Under the pieces are notes generated by a model. That model was not told the origin of the DNA. It saw nothing but the letters and a program-made list of their open reading frames with translations, and did not search any database. Positions 1 to 11,140 of a stretch of DNA of 64,000 bases are shown here, piece by piece. Source of the DNA: Ustilago trichophora (taxonomy: Eukaryota; Basidiomycota; Ustilaginomycetes; Ustilaginales; Ustilaginaceae); contig OOIN01000031.1 of the NCBI GenBank assembly GCA_900323505.1, positions 536,408-600,407 of the forward strand. Reading direction: 5' to 3'. Numbering within the stretch: position 1 is the stretch's first letter; every line of letters starts with the position of its first letter. Made by a program: the position numbers and the translations under genes.

Positions 1-749
1 AACGTCAAAGATGGGGAAGTTGCGAGAGAAAAACAGTCGATGACCCCAAGATGAAAGAGATTCGATTCTTCCAAGGTTCGAGTTGAAACAAAAGTTGCAA
101 AGAAGCACCACCTTGTTTGATCATAAGAGTAGAAATACGACGTTGAACAATCGAGACGAATCCAAATCCAAGATCAGTCGTAAAGAGAGATATAGAGCGA
201 GTTGGTAATGACGAAATCGAGTGTATCTTGCCCCTAAGCAGCTGAAGCCTGCCGCTTTCAACCCAAACCACCAAATTTACCAAGACGGATAGATGATGGA
301 AAGCGGTTGATATCCACAATCTGTATCGAGCGTTTCGTTTCGAATGCAATGCAATGCAAACCAAACTTCGCCAATGTGTTGTGATACGATACCAAGATGT
401 AATGGTCAAGAGATGAAAGTCGTCAGACAAGTTGGTTTAATGCACAAACGACAACACATCAACTCGCCCAATTCCAATCTCCGACCTGGTGCATCGACTG
501 TACTGTACTGTACTGTAGGCATCACACAAATCGGGCAAAAGTTATTCATTCATCCATGTGAAATTACGCGCGCCACAATATTGTACATATTCGTAACCCC
601 TGATTCGCAAAATCTCTTTCTCAGATATCGGCTTCACTCCACTCACAAAGCTTTCAAAGAGGAGCATACGCATACGATTGACAATCTACATAAACATGGG
701 CGAGAAACAAGCCCTGTCTTGTTTGTGAGGGGTAAAGAAAAAGATGCGA
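1..749. other. Left edge, no gene recognised
   Basis: This stretch holds the 3' flank of the eIF3a gene and the window edge. Open frames here (for example 5-430 on the minus strand) show no recognisable domain and no coding-like composition. The one conspicuous feature is a run of TACTGTA-type repeats at 498-517, listed separately. Confidence 0.5.
498..517. repeat. Tandem ACTGT repeat (TACTGTA motif)
   Basis: Four consecutive copies of the 5-mer CTGTA/ACTGT are seen. TACTGTA is a near-perfect palindrome around a central T. Similar runs recur in other intergenic spaces of this window, at 24198-24219 and 36531-36555, with shorter copies elsewhere. Confidence 0.7.
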
Positions 750-3700
750 TCAAGCGCGTCGACCGGGAGGACGGTAGACGTTTTTCTTGACTTCGGTGAA
801 TCCGTCATTGTCAGTCGAGGTTGGAGTTTGGGATTGGGTGGCAGCGGGGGAAGAGGGGGAAGCGGCGTTTCTGGCTGCTTCGCGTTCGCGCCATCCACCT
901 GCGCTGGGGGCGTTACCAGCGGCGGCACCACGAAGCATGCCAGGTCGGTAGGCGCCCGCCGAGGGGGCTGTGGCAGCAGTAGCAGTAGCAGCAGCAGCAG
1001 CAGCAGCAGCGGGAGCGGGAGCGGCAGCGGGCGAAGCATCTCCACCAGCAGCCTTCTTGGCCGCCTCACGCTCACGCCATCCTCCACCACCACCTCCGCC
1101 AGCACGGGCAGCGCCAAAGATCGAAGGTCGCTGAGATTCGACAGCTGCAGGAGCAGGAGAAGCAGCAGCAGGTGCGGCCGAAGCGGCAGCTGCAGCACGA
1201 GAGCGCCATCCACCAGCAGCAGGGGCAGCCGCAGCAGGAGCAGCACCACCGATACGAGCAAGACGGTTAGCTTCAGCCTCCTCCTCACGCTGTCGTTGCT
1301 TATCAGCCGTAGCCTGCAACTTGGCCATACGTTCCTCGATCTCGGCACGTTTCTTGGCCTCGAGTTCGGCCCGCTGAGCCTCCTCAACACGGCGCTGTTC
1401 AGCCAAACGTTCCTCCTCTTCAGCACGTACACGCGCCTCCTCCTCCTCCTGGACACGACGACGTTCAGCCTCTTGAGCCTCCTGTCGTTCGCGTCTCCTC
1501 TCTTCACGAACCTGTTGACGTCGCTTTTCCTTTTCGAGCTCAATCTGCTCGGTAGCCTTTCGTCGACGCTCTTCGAATTCACCTCGTCGCTTGTCCTCAA
1601 TGATGGATCGCAACTGCTGGTAATCGGGCAAGATCTTGGTGAGACGCTTCTTGATCTCGAGATCGGCCACGTGCTTCTCCTTGCTGGTCTGGAGCAAAGT
1701 GATACGGGCAGCCTTGTGATACTTGAGATCCTCCTCCTTCTGTCGCTCGTAATCGGCGGAAAGCAAAGGTGCCTCCTCGCGACGGTAGGCACGCTCCAAG
1801 TGATCTATCTTGCGGTGAATCAATCGCAGACGTTCAGCCAACTCCTTCTTCTCCTTTTCAATCTGTTCGACCTGCATCTGGACCAACTTGTTGGTGTCCA
1901 TGTTGGCGAGTTCCTCCTCGCTGAGCTTGAGACCACCGCGCTCCTGGAGCGACTTGGCCATCTTTTTAGCTTCCTCGATACGGACCGCCTCGACCTCCTT
2001 GTTGATGCGCTCCTGTTCGCGCTTCTTGGCCTCTTCGGCGATACGCTTCTGTTCGGCCTCAGCGGCAGCACGGGCACGCTCGGCACGGGCGGCAGCCTCT
2101 TCGCGCTCCTTGCGAGTAGCCATCTCCTCGAGCAGCTCCTTGCGGCGGGCGAGGATAGCCTTGCGGGCAATGGCAGCCTTGTGCTCGTCCTCGGCAGCAG
2201 CGACGGCACGCGCAAACACCTCACGCTTGGCAGCCTCGGCGTTGGCCAAGATGCTAGGGTCGATGGTCTTGAGGGTCGTGTCGAGGCAAGTGGCAAGTCG
2301 GCTGAGCTGAGTGCGGACCAACTCCGAGGGGGTAGCCTGCAAACGAACATTGTCAGCCTCGGACGAGGTGGAGGCAGCAGGGTGAGCATCGGTCGAGAAG
2401 ACATCATCCTGGAAGGTGATAGCCTGGGCAACGTGGTCGATGCGAATGTTGAGGTGACCCTTTTTGCAAGCGTTGAGGCAGAACTTTTCGATCTCGGCGG
2501 GAGAGTAGCTGTGAGGAGCCTTGAAGGCCGAAACGAGCTGCATGACCTTGGAGAGCTTGACGGCATCGTAGACCTGGCTGAGCTGCTGGAAGAGACGGGT
2601 CAAGACGACCGAGTGAAGGGGTTTGACGTACTTGGCCATCTCGGGGTCCTGCGAGATGGAAGCGAGGATAGGCTCGATCTTGGCGCAGATGGAAAGCGGG
2701 TGGAACTCGACCTCGAGAATGTTGTAGAGTTCACGCAACTCGGGGCGTGCCTTTTTAAGAATGTCACGGTTGAGAGCCTCCTTGAGCAGACCGGCACGGG
2801 TTGGGGTGCGGCTGAGACCGAGGAGCGAAGTGAGACGACCGGTACGGCTTCGGCCCTCCTGGTCACCCTGAAGGAAGTCCGACTTGGTCTTGTTGAGGTT
2901 GCCAGTGCCGGGGGCGTTGGACGAGATGACGGGGACGGCGAGGGCGCTGATGAGCACGTAGGAAGCCATGCGAGTGTGCTCTTCGTCGGTCTTGGCAATG
3001 GAACGGGCCAAGGCGTAGTATCGGTTCCAGGCGGCGGCGTGGAAAAGGTTGTTGTCCGAGACCATAAAGATACGAGCGAGCTTCTCGTAGTAGTTGGCCA
3101 TCATGGCGGGACGAGGAGCCTTTTTGGCCATGGTGAGAAGGTTGTGGATGTCTTCGACGGATCGGAAGGCCTCCTGCCAGAGCTCGAGTTCGACGGCCGA
3201 GTTGAGCTGAGCAAAGCGAGTGTCGAGGTGACGCTGGAGGGTTTCCTGGTCGGCGAGGTTGATGGCGTGAGCGTGGTGCGAGTAACGGGCAACGTTTTGG
3301 AGATGCTGACGAAGGACCTCGCAGAGACGACGGAATTCGGTCTTGCGCTCGTACTGCAAGCAAAACTTGAGAGCCTGGTTGGCGATCTGCTGGTAAGGAA
3401 CTTCGAGACGAGCATTGTTGCGAAGAATGTCGAGAGCAGTGCGGTAAGCCTCCCAAAGGAACTTGAGCCAAGGAGTGACGAGGACGCGGTCGGTACGGTC
3501 CTTGTTCTGGTCGGCGCTGACGGAGCCAAGAAGCATGCTCTCGGGAGTCTCTGATTCCTCGAGGTCGTCGACGTCGATCTCGCCAACAGCAGCATCGGCC
3601 TTGGACTGTGCCTCGACGACCTTTGCATCGGCGAGCTTGATGAAATGCTTGATAACCAGTTCGATCGACTGGGCGTTGGTGTTTTGCGAGACATTCTTGT

Positions 3701-3920
3701 ACTGCATGAGACCCTCTTTAGCCATTCGACCCTTCTTCAAGTCAACGCAGAGGTCGACGAAACGAATCATGATGGGTTCGAGCGACTGAAGGGGAGTCTG
3801 TTTGAATCTTCGAGAGGTGAAGATCTCGTTGAGAGCGGCCAAAGCGGCCTGATGTTGACCGACATTGATGAGTTCCTCGGACCGCTTGAGGACGGTCTCG
3901 GGTTTGGCAAAGGGAGGCAT
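750..3920 (-). CDS. TIF32: Translation initiation factor eIF3 subunit a
   Basis: This 1056-residue protein is the scaffold subunit of the eIF3 complex, which binds the 40S ribosome in the cytoplasm and promotes recruitment of mRNA and initiator tRNA. The N-terminus, beginning MPPFAKPETVLKRSEELI, matches the eIF3a family. A helical PCI-type region covers roughly residues 300-500. It is followed by a very long charged coiled coil (about 560-880) full of RRE/EER/EEEA runs. The C-terminus is an Ala/Pro/Gly-rich tail with three WRERE-type repeats, ending in VYRPPGRRA. The chosen ATG at 3920 is where family similarity begins; the open frame continues upstream to 4214, but that part reads like leader sequence. 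A (CAG)n-type run near 970-1010 encodes part of the poly-Ala tail. It is divergently transcribed from the SF3B2 gene. Identification is confident. Confidence 0.95.
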   Translation of the reverse strand: MPPFAKPETVLKRSEELINVGQHQAALAALNEIFTSRRFKQTPLQSLEPIMIRFVDLCVDLKKGRMAKEGLMQYKNVSQNTNAQSIELVIKHFIKLADAKVVEAQSKADAAVGEIDVDDLEESETPESMLLGSVSADQNKDRTDRVLVTPWLKFLWEAYRTALDILRNNARLEVPYQQIANQALKFCLQYERKTEFRRLCEVLRQHLQNVARYSHHAHAINLADQETLQRHLDTRFAQLNSAVELELWQEAFRSVEDIHNLLTMAKKAPRPAMMANYYEKLARIFMVSDNNLFHAAAWNRYYALARSIAKTDEEHTRMASYVLISALAVPVISSNAPGTGNLNKTKSDFLQGDQEGRSRTGRLTSLLGLSRTPTRAGLLKEALNRDILKKARPELRELYNILEVEFHPLSICAKIEPILASISQDPEMAKYVKPLHSVVLTRLFQQLSQVYDAVKLSKVMQLVSAFKAPHSYSPAEIEKFCLNACKKGHLNIRIDHVAQAITFQDDVFSTDAHPAASTSSEADNVRLQATPSELVRTQLSRLATCLDTTLKTIDPSILANAEAAKREVFARAVAAAEDEHKAAIARKAILARRKELLEEMATRKEREEAAARAERARAAAEAEQKRIAEEAKKREQERINKEVEAVRIEEAKKMAKSLQERGGLKLSEEELANMDTNKLVQMQVEQIEKEKKELAERLRLIHRKIDHLERAYRREEAPLLSADYERQKEEDLKYHKAARITLLQTSKEKHVADLEIKKRLTKILPDYQQLRSIIEDKRRGEFEERRRKATEQIELEKEKRRQQVREERRRERQEAQEAERRRVQEEEEARVRAEEEERLAEQRRVEEAQRAELEAKKRAEIEERMAKLQATADKQRQREEEAEANRLARIGGAAPAAAAPAAGGWRSRAAAAASAAPAAASPAPAAVESQRPSIFGAARAGGGGGGGWREREAAKKAAGGDASPAAAPAPAAAAAAAATATAATAPSAGAYRPGMLRGAAAGNAPSAGGWREREAARNAASPSSPAATQSQTPTSTDNDGFTEVKKNVYRPPGRRA

Positions 3921-4857
3921 GGTTGGGAAGGATTGAGATGTAGAAAAAGCCGTCTGCTGAAAAGATGTGTAGTTGTTTTGCTTTAAAGAGGGTACGCCCT
4001 GGAGTTCGCTAGCCGGTTCTCTTGTTGGTATCAAAAGAACTTCGCACACTAGGAAGCCGATGGGGCGAGACAAGGAAGGAAACTTGGTATCAAAGAGTTG
4101 ATACGGGATATCCTCCTTAGTTGGATGAAGCAGCAGAGAAGGCTGAAAGAGAGAGACAGAGGGATGATGGTAGTAGTCGATTAGAAACGACGACGACAAT
4201 GATATCGGTTTCAAGGCAGCAAACCAGTCAAAATCGCTTTTTTTTTTTCCCTTCCCCTTCTCCTTGTTGGGCAGATCTTCTCGTTTCAGTCACGCTGAGA
4301 GTTAGTTGGACTGCGCGTGTGACAATTCTAATGGAATCAATTTTTTCGCTTTTCCAAATAGGCCCTTTCTGCTGAATGTCACACTCAATAAAATACAAAT
4401 TCCAAATAGCAAATACAAGATTGGAGTCAAGCACACACGACACGCACTGCACCACACCACACCACACTGCACTACATTAGAATCGAACAGTAGGCAGATC
4501 CGACGATGCTTTCATCAGCTTGTTCTCACGCTCCTCTATAGGACATTGATCCGATCAAGATTGTAGTAGCAGTCACATTCGGCTTTGATCCGTGTGGCAG
4601 TGTTGAGATCGCGGAGAAAAGAGTGTGATTTAGGCACGACTAACAAGTGATTAAAGCCCAACAAAGAAGGAACCGCAGTCAATTTAGACCACAAAGTGCG
4701 CGTTCAAAAGAGACATTTCGTGCGGAATCGTCGCTTTGAGATAGTCATCATGACTCAGCATTTCCATAGCCTCAACTGAACCCTTTCCGACGCCTTTTGC
4801 GTCAACCCATTCTCGTTTCATTGCCTCCATCTCAATCTTGCTCTCCAACAAAGAACA
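3921..4857. promoter_or_regulatory. Shared upstream region of eIF3a and SF3B2
   Basis: About 940 bases separate the two divergent starts. They include a T-run near 4240 and CACAC-rich sequence near 4430-4470. No further gene is visible, so this must carry both promoters and 5' leaders. No specific binding site can be assigned with confidence. Confidence 0.5.
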
Positions 4858-6702
4858 ATGGAGACAAACGCAGTCGCAGGGCCATCCAATGGCAATGCCA
4901 GCATACCACTCACAAAGAATGCCAAGCGGAGATTGAAAAAGAAGCAACAACAACAGCAACAACAACCGCAGCCATCTCAACCCTCTGCCTCCAATCTCAC
5001 TTCAAATCATTCCATCACGCAAGAGTCGCTCGATAACGACAAAGACGATGAGGCTGTTCCATCCTCTGCTTCCACCATCATCGATCAAGCCGCGGCAATC
5101 CACATTGATCCCGATTCTGAAGCCTTCAAAGTCTTTTCCAATGTCCTTTCGCGTTATCAACCCTCTGCGCTCTCCTTGCAACAGCAACCGTCTAAAGGCG
5201 AAGTCATCTATTCCGATGAAGAGGTTGCATCCGAGCACGATTCTTCGAATGAGCAAGATCAAGTATCCGCTGCTGCTGCTGCGAGGCTCTTATCGAAGCG
5301 CAAGCAGAAAAAGTTGCAACGTTTAAGCGTAGCCGAATTAAAACAGTTGGTCCGCAAACCAGAGGTGGTCGAATGGACCGATGTCACATCCAATGATCCT
5401 CGCCTACTTGTGCATCTCAAATGCACCCGCAATTCGGTCCCTATCCCTCCGCATTGGGCGCACAAGAGGGACTATCTCCAAAACAAACGCGGCATCGAAA
5501 AAGCTCCCTACCAACTTCCCCCTTACATTGCCGACACCGGGATTGCAACTATGAAAGATGCTCTCAAGCAAAAGGAAGCCGAAGAGTCGCTCAAGCAGAA
5601 AACGAGGCAAAGAGTTCAGCCCAAGATGGGAAAGATGGACATTGACTATCAGAAACTCTATGATGCGTTCTTCAAGTTTCAAACCAAACCTCCACTCAGC
5701 GCCTATGGAGATACCTACTACGAGGGCAAGGAGTTTGAGACTAAATTCAAGGATAAGAGGCCGGGAGGGCAGTTGAGTAAAGAATTGGTCGAAGCGCTGT
5801 CGATCCCGCCTTTGGCTCCGCCTCCGTGGTTGATCTCAATGCAAAGGTATGGTCCACCACCGAGTTATCCGCATTTGGCCATTCCAGGTTTGAATGCTCC
5901 CATTCCCGAGGGTGCGCAATGGGGTTTTCATCCAGGCGGATGGGGTAGACCTCCTGTGGACGAGTGGGGGAATCCCTTGTATGGCAATGTGTTGGGGAAT
6001 GTAGGAGATGCAGGCGTGGATGGCGACTTGGTGGATAAGGTGGACAAGGAGCATTGGGGAATGTTGGAACCGGAAGAATCTGATGTTGAAGAGGAATCCG
6101 AAGCCGAACAAGAACAAGAAACAGAAGACGAACAACAACAACAACAACAGCAGCAGCAAGATACCATCGACACTTCGGGGCTTGAATCCGTTTCTACCAA
6201 TGTTGGTAGTGGCCTTTCTACACCCTCATTTACCCAACTACGTAAAGATGCTCGTCTTTCACCTCCATCGCAATCTCGCCAACCAACACTGTATCAAGTT
6301 TTACCCGAACGAGCAGTCACGTCCTCGAGTTCAAGTCAAGGACAATTTATGAGCTCGGAGCGGGTATACGATCTTTCTTCCACCTATTCTTCTACAAATG
6401 CGTCGGCATTGGGGACGGGGCCGGTCTTGGGCTCGGAAGCAAATACAAGCAGTAGGGGAACAAAGCGAACTGCATCGGACGCAGTTCAAGTTTCAATCAA
6501 TCCTGATCATCTTGAATCTCAAGTTGAGGATAAAATAGGTTTAGCAGAGAGATATGATCACGAACGTAGGGTGAAAGCTCAATCTCGTTTTACTCATAAT
6601 GACGATCAACAAGGTGTTGCTCAAGTTAGACAAGAACTCGAACGAGAAAGACGTAAGGTCAAGGAGAAGGAGAGAAGAGTAGTTGGTTCTAGTAGGAGGT
6701 GA
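4858..6702 (+). CDS. CUS1: Splicing factor 3B subunit 2 (SAP145/Cus1)
   Basis: This 614-residue nuclear protein belongs to the SF3b part of the U2 snRNP, which helps anchor U2 at the intron branch point. After a poly-Gln N-terminus comes the conserved DUF382 core at about residues 155-290 (LVRKPEVVEWTDVTSNDPRL, then WAHKRDYLQNKRGIEKAPYQ). The proline-rich PSP domain follows at about 300-380 (PPPWLISMQRYGPPPSYPHL and PGLNAPIP). An acidic Glu/Gln region and a basic, charged C-terminal helix follow. It is intron-free here and convergent with YVH1, only 183 bases away. It is intermediate in length between the yeast and human proteins. The family assignment is secure; the C-terminal third is low complexity. 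Confidence 0.95.
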   Translation: METNAVAGPSNGNASIPLTKNAKRRLKKKQQQQQQQPQPSQPSASNLTSNHSITQESLDNDKDDEAVPSSASTIIDQAAAIHIDPDSEAFKVFSNVLSRYQPSALSLQQQPSKGEVIYSDEEVASEHDSSNEQDQVSAAAAARLLSKRKQKKLQRLSVAELKQLVRKPEVVEWTDVTSNDPRLLVHLKCTRNSVPIPPHWAHKRDYLQNKRGIEKAPYQLPPYIADTGIATMKDALKQKEAEESLKQKTRQRVQPKMGKMDIDYQKLYDAFFKFQTKPPLSAYGDTYYEGKEFETKFKDKRPGGQLSKELVEALSIPPLAPPPWLISMQRYGPPPSYPHLAIPGLNAPIPEGAQWGFHPGGWGRPPVDEWGNPLYGNVLGNVGDAGVDGDLVDKVDKEHWGMLEPEESDVEEESEAEQEQETEDEQQQQQQQQQDTIDTSGLESVSTNVGSGLSTPSFTQLRKDARLSPPSQSRQPTLYQVLPERAVTSSSSSQGQFMSSERVYDLSSTYSSTNASALGTGPVLGSEANTSSRGTKRTASDAVQVSINPDHLESQVEDKIGLAERYDHERRVKAQSRFTHNDDQQGVAQVRQELERERRKVKEKERRVVGSSRR

Positions 6703-6885
6703 AACATTTTAATGATTTAACTTAGTATCGTTTTTTTGCAAAAGCTCCTTTTTTTTTTTTTTTCTTTCTCGCAATCGTGTGTGGAAAGTGTGTGTGTTTT
6801 TCTTGAAATAAAGAAAATCAAATTGAAAATAAACAAAGAGAGACAGAGTGTGTGTATGAGAGGTGAAAACAAGAGGGGGAAGATT

Positions 6886-8712
6886 TTAAACTTGATCTAC
6901 TTTACTACGATGTAAAGAAAAGGCAGGTGTAACCCAAGCACCACAAGCACATTGCATACCTGCCCAATCCCAACTACCCAATTTCTGAGCACATTTAACG
7001 TTTGGACAATGAAGTTTTCCAGTAACCTGACCCGAGTTAAGTGAAGACATCCAAGCCATAGGTTCCAAAAAGTAACTTGAACAAGAAGGTGATTTAAGCA
7101 TTGAAGATATTTTAATTGTGTTGGTTCGAGTAGTGGTGGTGGGTGGTGGTGGTGGTGTAGAATCAGGAGGAGGAGGAGGAGGAGGGGATGTGATTGAAGT
7201 TGAAGGATGAGAGCGGGGATTGGATGATCGAAGGGCTGCAAGGTGAGGTGGTAATTTGGATGCTAATGAAGCGGCTGATTGAATTTGTTTTTTTGTTGTT
7301 GTCGCTGGTTCTGTTATTGCTGATGTAGTTATACTCTTCGTCTTATCCTCGTGAGTCTCATCCTGTCCAGCATTTGCAACCTCACCAACTCCGATCTCCC
7401 CTCTCCCTCTCCCTACCTCTACCTCTACCTCTACCTCTGCCGATCTCAAACTCGCATCTGAACCACTAACGACATTCGAGCCAACATGAGCGGGATCCCT
7501 TTTTCTATGATCAAAAGCCAATTGTCCCTTTCCCGGTTCATGAATCACGACATGATCCAAAGCAGCCAATTCTCTCCTACAACCTTTACATCTCAATTTT
7601 GGTCCTTTAAAATTTGGCCTCGGTAAAGATCCCCTATTTTCAACACTTTCATGTCCACGGATTTGTGAAACGCCTCCAGGAAGTCGACTGGAAGAGCTGG
7701 CTGTAACTTTGACCTCTTGCGTCGTCTCGGGAATCGTAGACGCAGATGTGCTAGACATGTTGATGTTGGAAATTTGGTTGGAAAGGTTTCCAAGGTCGCT
7801 TGTATGTGAAGCAGGCTTGATGGATGACAGATGTGGAATTCTTGAAGTGGTTGTGGTGGAAGAAGAAGAAGAAGAAGAGGAGGAAGAAGCTGAACGAGAA
7901 AGAGATTTTTGAGGATTGGAAATTAAATTCGAGGAATCTTGTGTGGAGGTGGGACCGACATGATGATTTGTCGTGTTGATGGTGGTGAAAGCCTTTATGC
8001 CACTAGCACTTAACGCTGGACTAGGATATGGACTTGGATAATAACTAAGCAACATATCATCCATGCTATCACCGTTCAAGATATCGGTTTTGCTCATCAG
8101 AAAGCGTCTTACCGCCTGCCATTTCATATCGATTTCGTATCCCACTTGTTGATACAGTTCCAGTTGCGCTTTAAAACCTTGATTCGGTTCAGCGTCTTTT
8201 CTTCGTTTGCCAATCATCTGAATCGCAACAGTGGCAGAAATACGACGAATCTGCATCAAATAAGCTGCTACGATAGCAACAGATCGAGAACATCCCGCTT
8301 GACAATGAACTAGAACCGTTCCTCTTCCAGTGGTTTGCCAAGTTCCCCATACTCCACCACGTTTTTGTCGACCCTGAACTAAAAGTTCCACCTCTTCTTC
8401 CAAAGATGGCTCTTGTAAAGCAGGAGGAGGAGGGGTGGAATCGGGAAGCCATTCTTCCTCAAGTTGACAAGAGATCAACTCGTTACATCCAGCAAAATGG
8501 ACCAAAATCGGCGCTTTTTCCTCGTCATCAATACCAACATGCTTGATACAGCTACGAGGAATCATCCGTCCATCAGGAGCAAGAGGTGGAGGAATGGGAA
8601 TCTGCTGCTTCATACATGTAATGATATGAGTGATACCGGCACGAGAAAGGTATTCGGCATCCATAGCGGCTCGAACCCCTCCCACCCAAAGACCGGGCAG
8701 AATTTCGTCCAT
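6886..8712 (-). CDS. YVH1: Dual-specificity phosphatase Yvh1/DUSP12
   Basis: The 608-residue protein opens with MDEILPGLWVGGVRAAMDAE, typical of DUSP12. It carries the catalytic signature HCQAGCSRS at about residues 136-144, where the cysteine is the nucleophile and the arginine binds phosphate. The C-terminal zinc-binding part is split in two. The first Cys pair plus a conserved HEP segment lies near 375-400. The second part, with CPNVKC and CACGAW, lies near 565-595 after a conserved FLEPMAWM segment. Yvh1 acts late in 60S ribosome assembly, where its zinc domain rather than phosphatase activity releases Mrt4. The central roughly 180 residues are Ser/Thr-rich filler, so the protein is longer than the yeast one. 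No intron is needed. Confidence 0.93.
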   Translation of the reverse strand: MDEILPGLWVGGVRAAMDAEYLSRAGITHIITCMKQQIPIPPPLAPDGRMIPRSCIKHVGIDDEEKAPILVHFAGCNELISCQLEEEWLPDSTPPPPALQEPSLEEEVELLVQGRQKRGGVWGTWQTTGRGTVLVHCQAGCSRSVAIVAAYLMQIRRISATVAIQMIGKRRKDAEPNQGFKAQLELYQQVGYEIDMKWQAVRRFLMSKTDILNGDSMDDMLLSYYPSPYPSPALSASGIKAFTTINTTNHHVGPTSTQDSSNLISNPQKSLSRSASSSSSSSSSSTTTTSRIPHLSSIKPASHTSDLGNLSNQISNINMSSTSASTIPETTQEVKVTASSSSRLPGGVSQIRGHESVENRGSLPRPNFKGPKLRCKGCRRELAALDHVVIHEPGKGQLAFDHRKRDPAHVGSNVVSGSDASLRSAEVEVEVEVGRGRGEIGVGEVANAGQDETHEDKTKSITTSAITEPATTTKKQIQSAASLASKLPPHLAALRSSNPRSHPSTSITSPPPPPPPDSTPPPPPTTTTRTNTIKISSMLKSPSCSSYFLEPMAWMSSLNSGQVTGKLHCPNVKCAQKLGSWDWAGMQCACGAWVTPAFSLHRSKVDQV

Positions 8713-9191
8713 CTTGATTTCGCTTTAAAGCTGGCTCCCAAATTCGACACAGCACAAGCTTTGCTGATGCTGTTTGGATTCGAGTTGGATGTCCAACCAA
8801 GATCAGAGCATGGCGTGAGAAAAGGTGATGGATGTGACAAGAAATGAGGATCGAGTCAAAGACGAAACCAGAGCTGACTGAGTGGGTGAAGCAAGAAAGT
8901 GTAGTGTAGTGTGGATAGAATCCAAAGTTTCAGATGGAAATCATCACAACTTCAGGCACGAGCCAGCCTTGGCAACCTCGGTTATGAATGGGCTTGTCTG
9001 TGTGGGTGTGTGTGTGTGTGTGTGTTTTTTTTGGGTCTCCTCCACACACACACCAAATTGCTGGATACCACATTGTTGTATCAACACTTCTCCGTATTCA
9101 TATACCTTGACCCTTACCATTCGACCTCATTCCTCGATCTGGGCGATAAGAAAGGAATCAACACAAGGCTTGTATTCGGAAATGTCAGGCA

Positions 9192-11140
9192 TTACGCCCT
9201 ACCAGGCTTGTACATGCTACGAGAGCGCAATCGGTCACCAAAGCGAAAAACCAGATAAGGCATTGGCATGGTTAGAATGACGAGACCGGCGAGCATTGTA
9301 TAGAGATACGCGATGCCTCCTAGCTTTTCGTGCAATCGATGGGTGCATAACGGAATGCTTTTGACCGTCCATATGGGAATAAAAGAGGTCAATTGTTTGT
9401 CCAAGAAGAGGCGTTGACTTGAAATGGGGAACACACTTACGTGGCGCCAGAGAGCGATCTTCCGATGACAGTGGCGGCGATCTGATGTGCGGTAGAGTAT
9501 AGCAAAGAGTCAATGTGACCAAAAACAAGACAGTAGTGATGGTTTTCATGGAGCAACGTACAGCTGAAGAAGAGTACCATCGATAACAGTCGCCTAAATA
9601 CCCTATCCAGCCTTGAAAGACTAGAACCATCGCCGCGCCAATCGGGATTCCGGCCAGCATGGGTACAGGGTAGGGTATACTTGTTCGTCCTAGCCATCCC
9701 GCCCAGCTGTCGAGCAATACACATTATTCGTCTGTGAGTATATACGCCATAGATACTCCGACAAGGATCATGGGACTCACAGAAGACCAACAGCTACGAG
9801 GGGAGCGACCAAGAAAGTGGGTAGCAACCTGGCTTCCGGTACAGGTCCCCCAGCAGCTTTGCATCTCTTGGAATAGTATCTTTCGCATAGTGGCAACAAA
9901 GCAGCGGCGATGGCTCCTCCAAAGCCCATCGGGAGAAACGTAATACCAGCTGGAAAGGAGGTCCTCAACCAAGAACGTCAGATCGGTCCATGTTCATCAT
10001 TGTGTATGCCGGATCGACTCACTATGCACGGCATCGAGCCGGTAGATCCCCGGCGGGCCAAAGATCAACGGCCAGCTAGCGAAGAAGATATACCTGTTGA
10101 AATCTCTGCAAAAGCCGCATCAGCATTTCTCTCAATCTTGTCTAAGTCAGCCTCTGTGTTGACTCACATCAGAGCAAAGAAGAAAGAAAGGTAAAAGTTG
10201 GCGCACATGACGATCGGTTCTCTGCACATCATATTTAGCTATTCTCCGCAAATAGTAGCTCGGCCAATGTCAGCAATCGACATTGTCCTTTTGGCTTCTC
10301 TCGAGATCTGTGGATGGAGCAAGTGCTCACGGGTCTGCCGAGATTGATGACGACAAAAGTTGTAGCTCTTTGGCGCCAAGTAGCACGTGATTGCAAGTCA
10401 TCTTTTGGGTTTGTCTGAGCGGCTATAACTGGGAGGTAGGTCTCTGGTATGCAAAACAGCGCTGCTTCCAGAAGCATACCTACTGCTCCGAGCAACCAAA
10501 ACACAAAAGGCCATCGAAGATCCATGCTAACTACCGCGCCAAAGAGCGGACCGAAGCAAGGACCCAGAAGCGGAGCGAGGGAAGCAACGATCATGGGTTT
10601 TGCACGATTTGGCGGTGGAAAAAGATCCGTGATTACCGCCGCGGCATTTGAGAAGGCCGAAGAAGCAAATGCTCCTGCTAAAAAGCGACATGAGAAGAGA
10701 GCAGATTTGGTCGGAGCCAAGGCGCATCCGATGTTGGTCAAAGTGTAAAAGAGCGTCGAAGATAAAAAGACGCATCTTCTTCCATAGATCTCGGATAAGG
10801 GAGCCCACATGAGAGGACCAGCGACACAGCCGCCGACGAAAGATGTAGAGATGAGAACCATTTCCTCGTTGGAAAGGTCGAACTGGGTGACCATGTGCGT
10901 TCCAGCTCCATTGGGGGCGGTGGATGCAAAGGAGGCGTTGAACATGGTGAGACCCACTAGAAAGGTGTAAATCCACTTGCGACGGGTTGACCAGAGTACA
11001 GGGTCAATCGTGGAGGTGGGTTGGAGAGGTGTTGCTTCGTTGATGGCGACATGGTCAGGTGTGGCTGCACGAGATTGGTTGGCATCGAAGAGGGCTGCTA
11101 CTTGGCGGACAATGGTGGCAAAGCACATTTGAGGATCCAT
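9192..11140 (-). CDS. MFS drug/polyamine-type transporter, 7 exons
   Basis: A 12-helix DHA1-type plasma-membrane transporter of 490 residues. My exon model, read on the minus strand, is 11140-10331, 10238-10168, 10093-10023, 9949-9781, 9706-9562, 9481-9441 and 9357-9192. All introns are GT-AG and all phases agree across the joins. Diagnostic segments are RRKWIYTFLVGLTMFNASFA (helix 1), LSEIYGRR (loop 2-3), EPIVMCANFYLSFFFALMY, FLPMGFG, and IGRSLSGATIPLC near the end. The helix 4 region reads CRFLAGAFASSAFSNA. The substrate cannot be told from sequence. This is the most intron-dense gene in the window, unlike its mostly single-exon neighbours. A start further upstream (11263) is open but lacks family similarity. 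Confidence 0.88.

Noticed and set aside
5..430. 141-codon open frame on the minus strand at the window edge
   Set aside because: No recognisable domain, no coding-like composition, and no way to see an upstream continuation. It could be a real hypothetical gene but is not supported.
744..3554. 936-codon open frame on the plus strand opposite eIF3a
   Set aside because: It is the complement of a strongly codon-biased gene; the Leu/Ser-rich translation has no domain, while the minus strand encodes a clear eIF3a.
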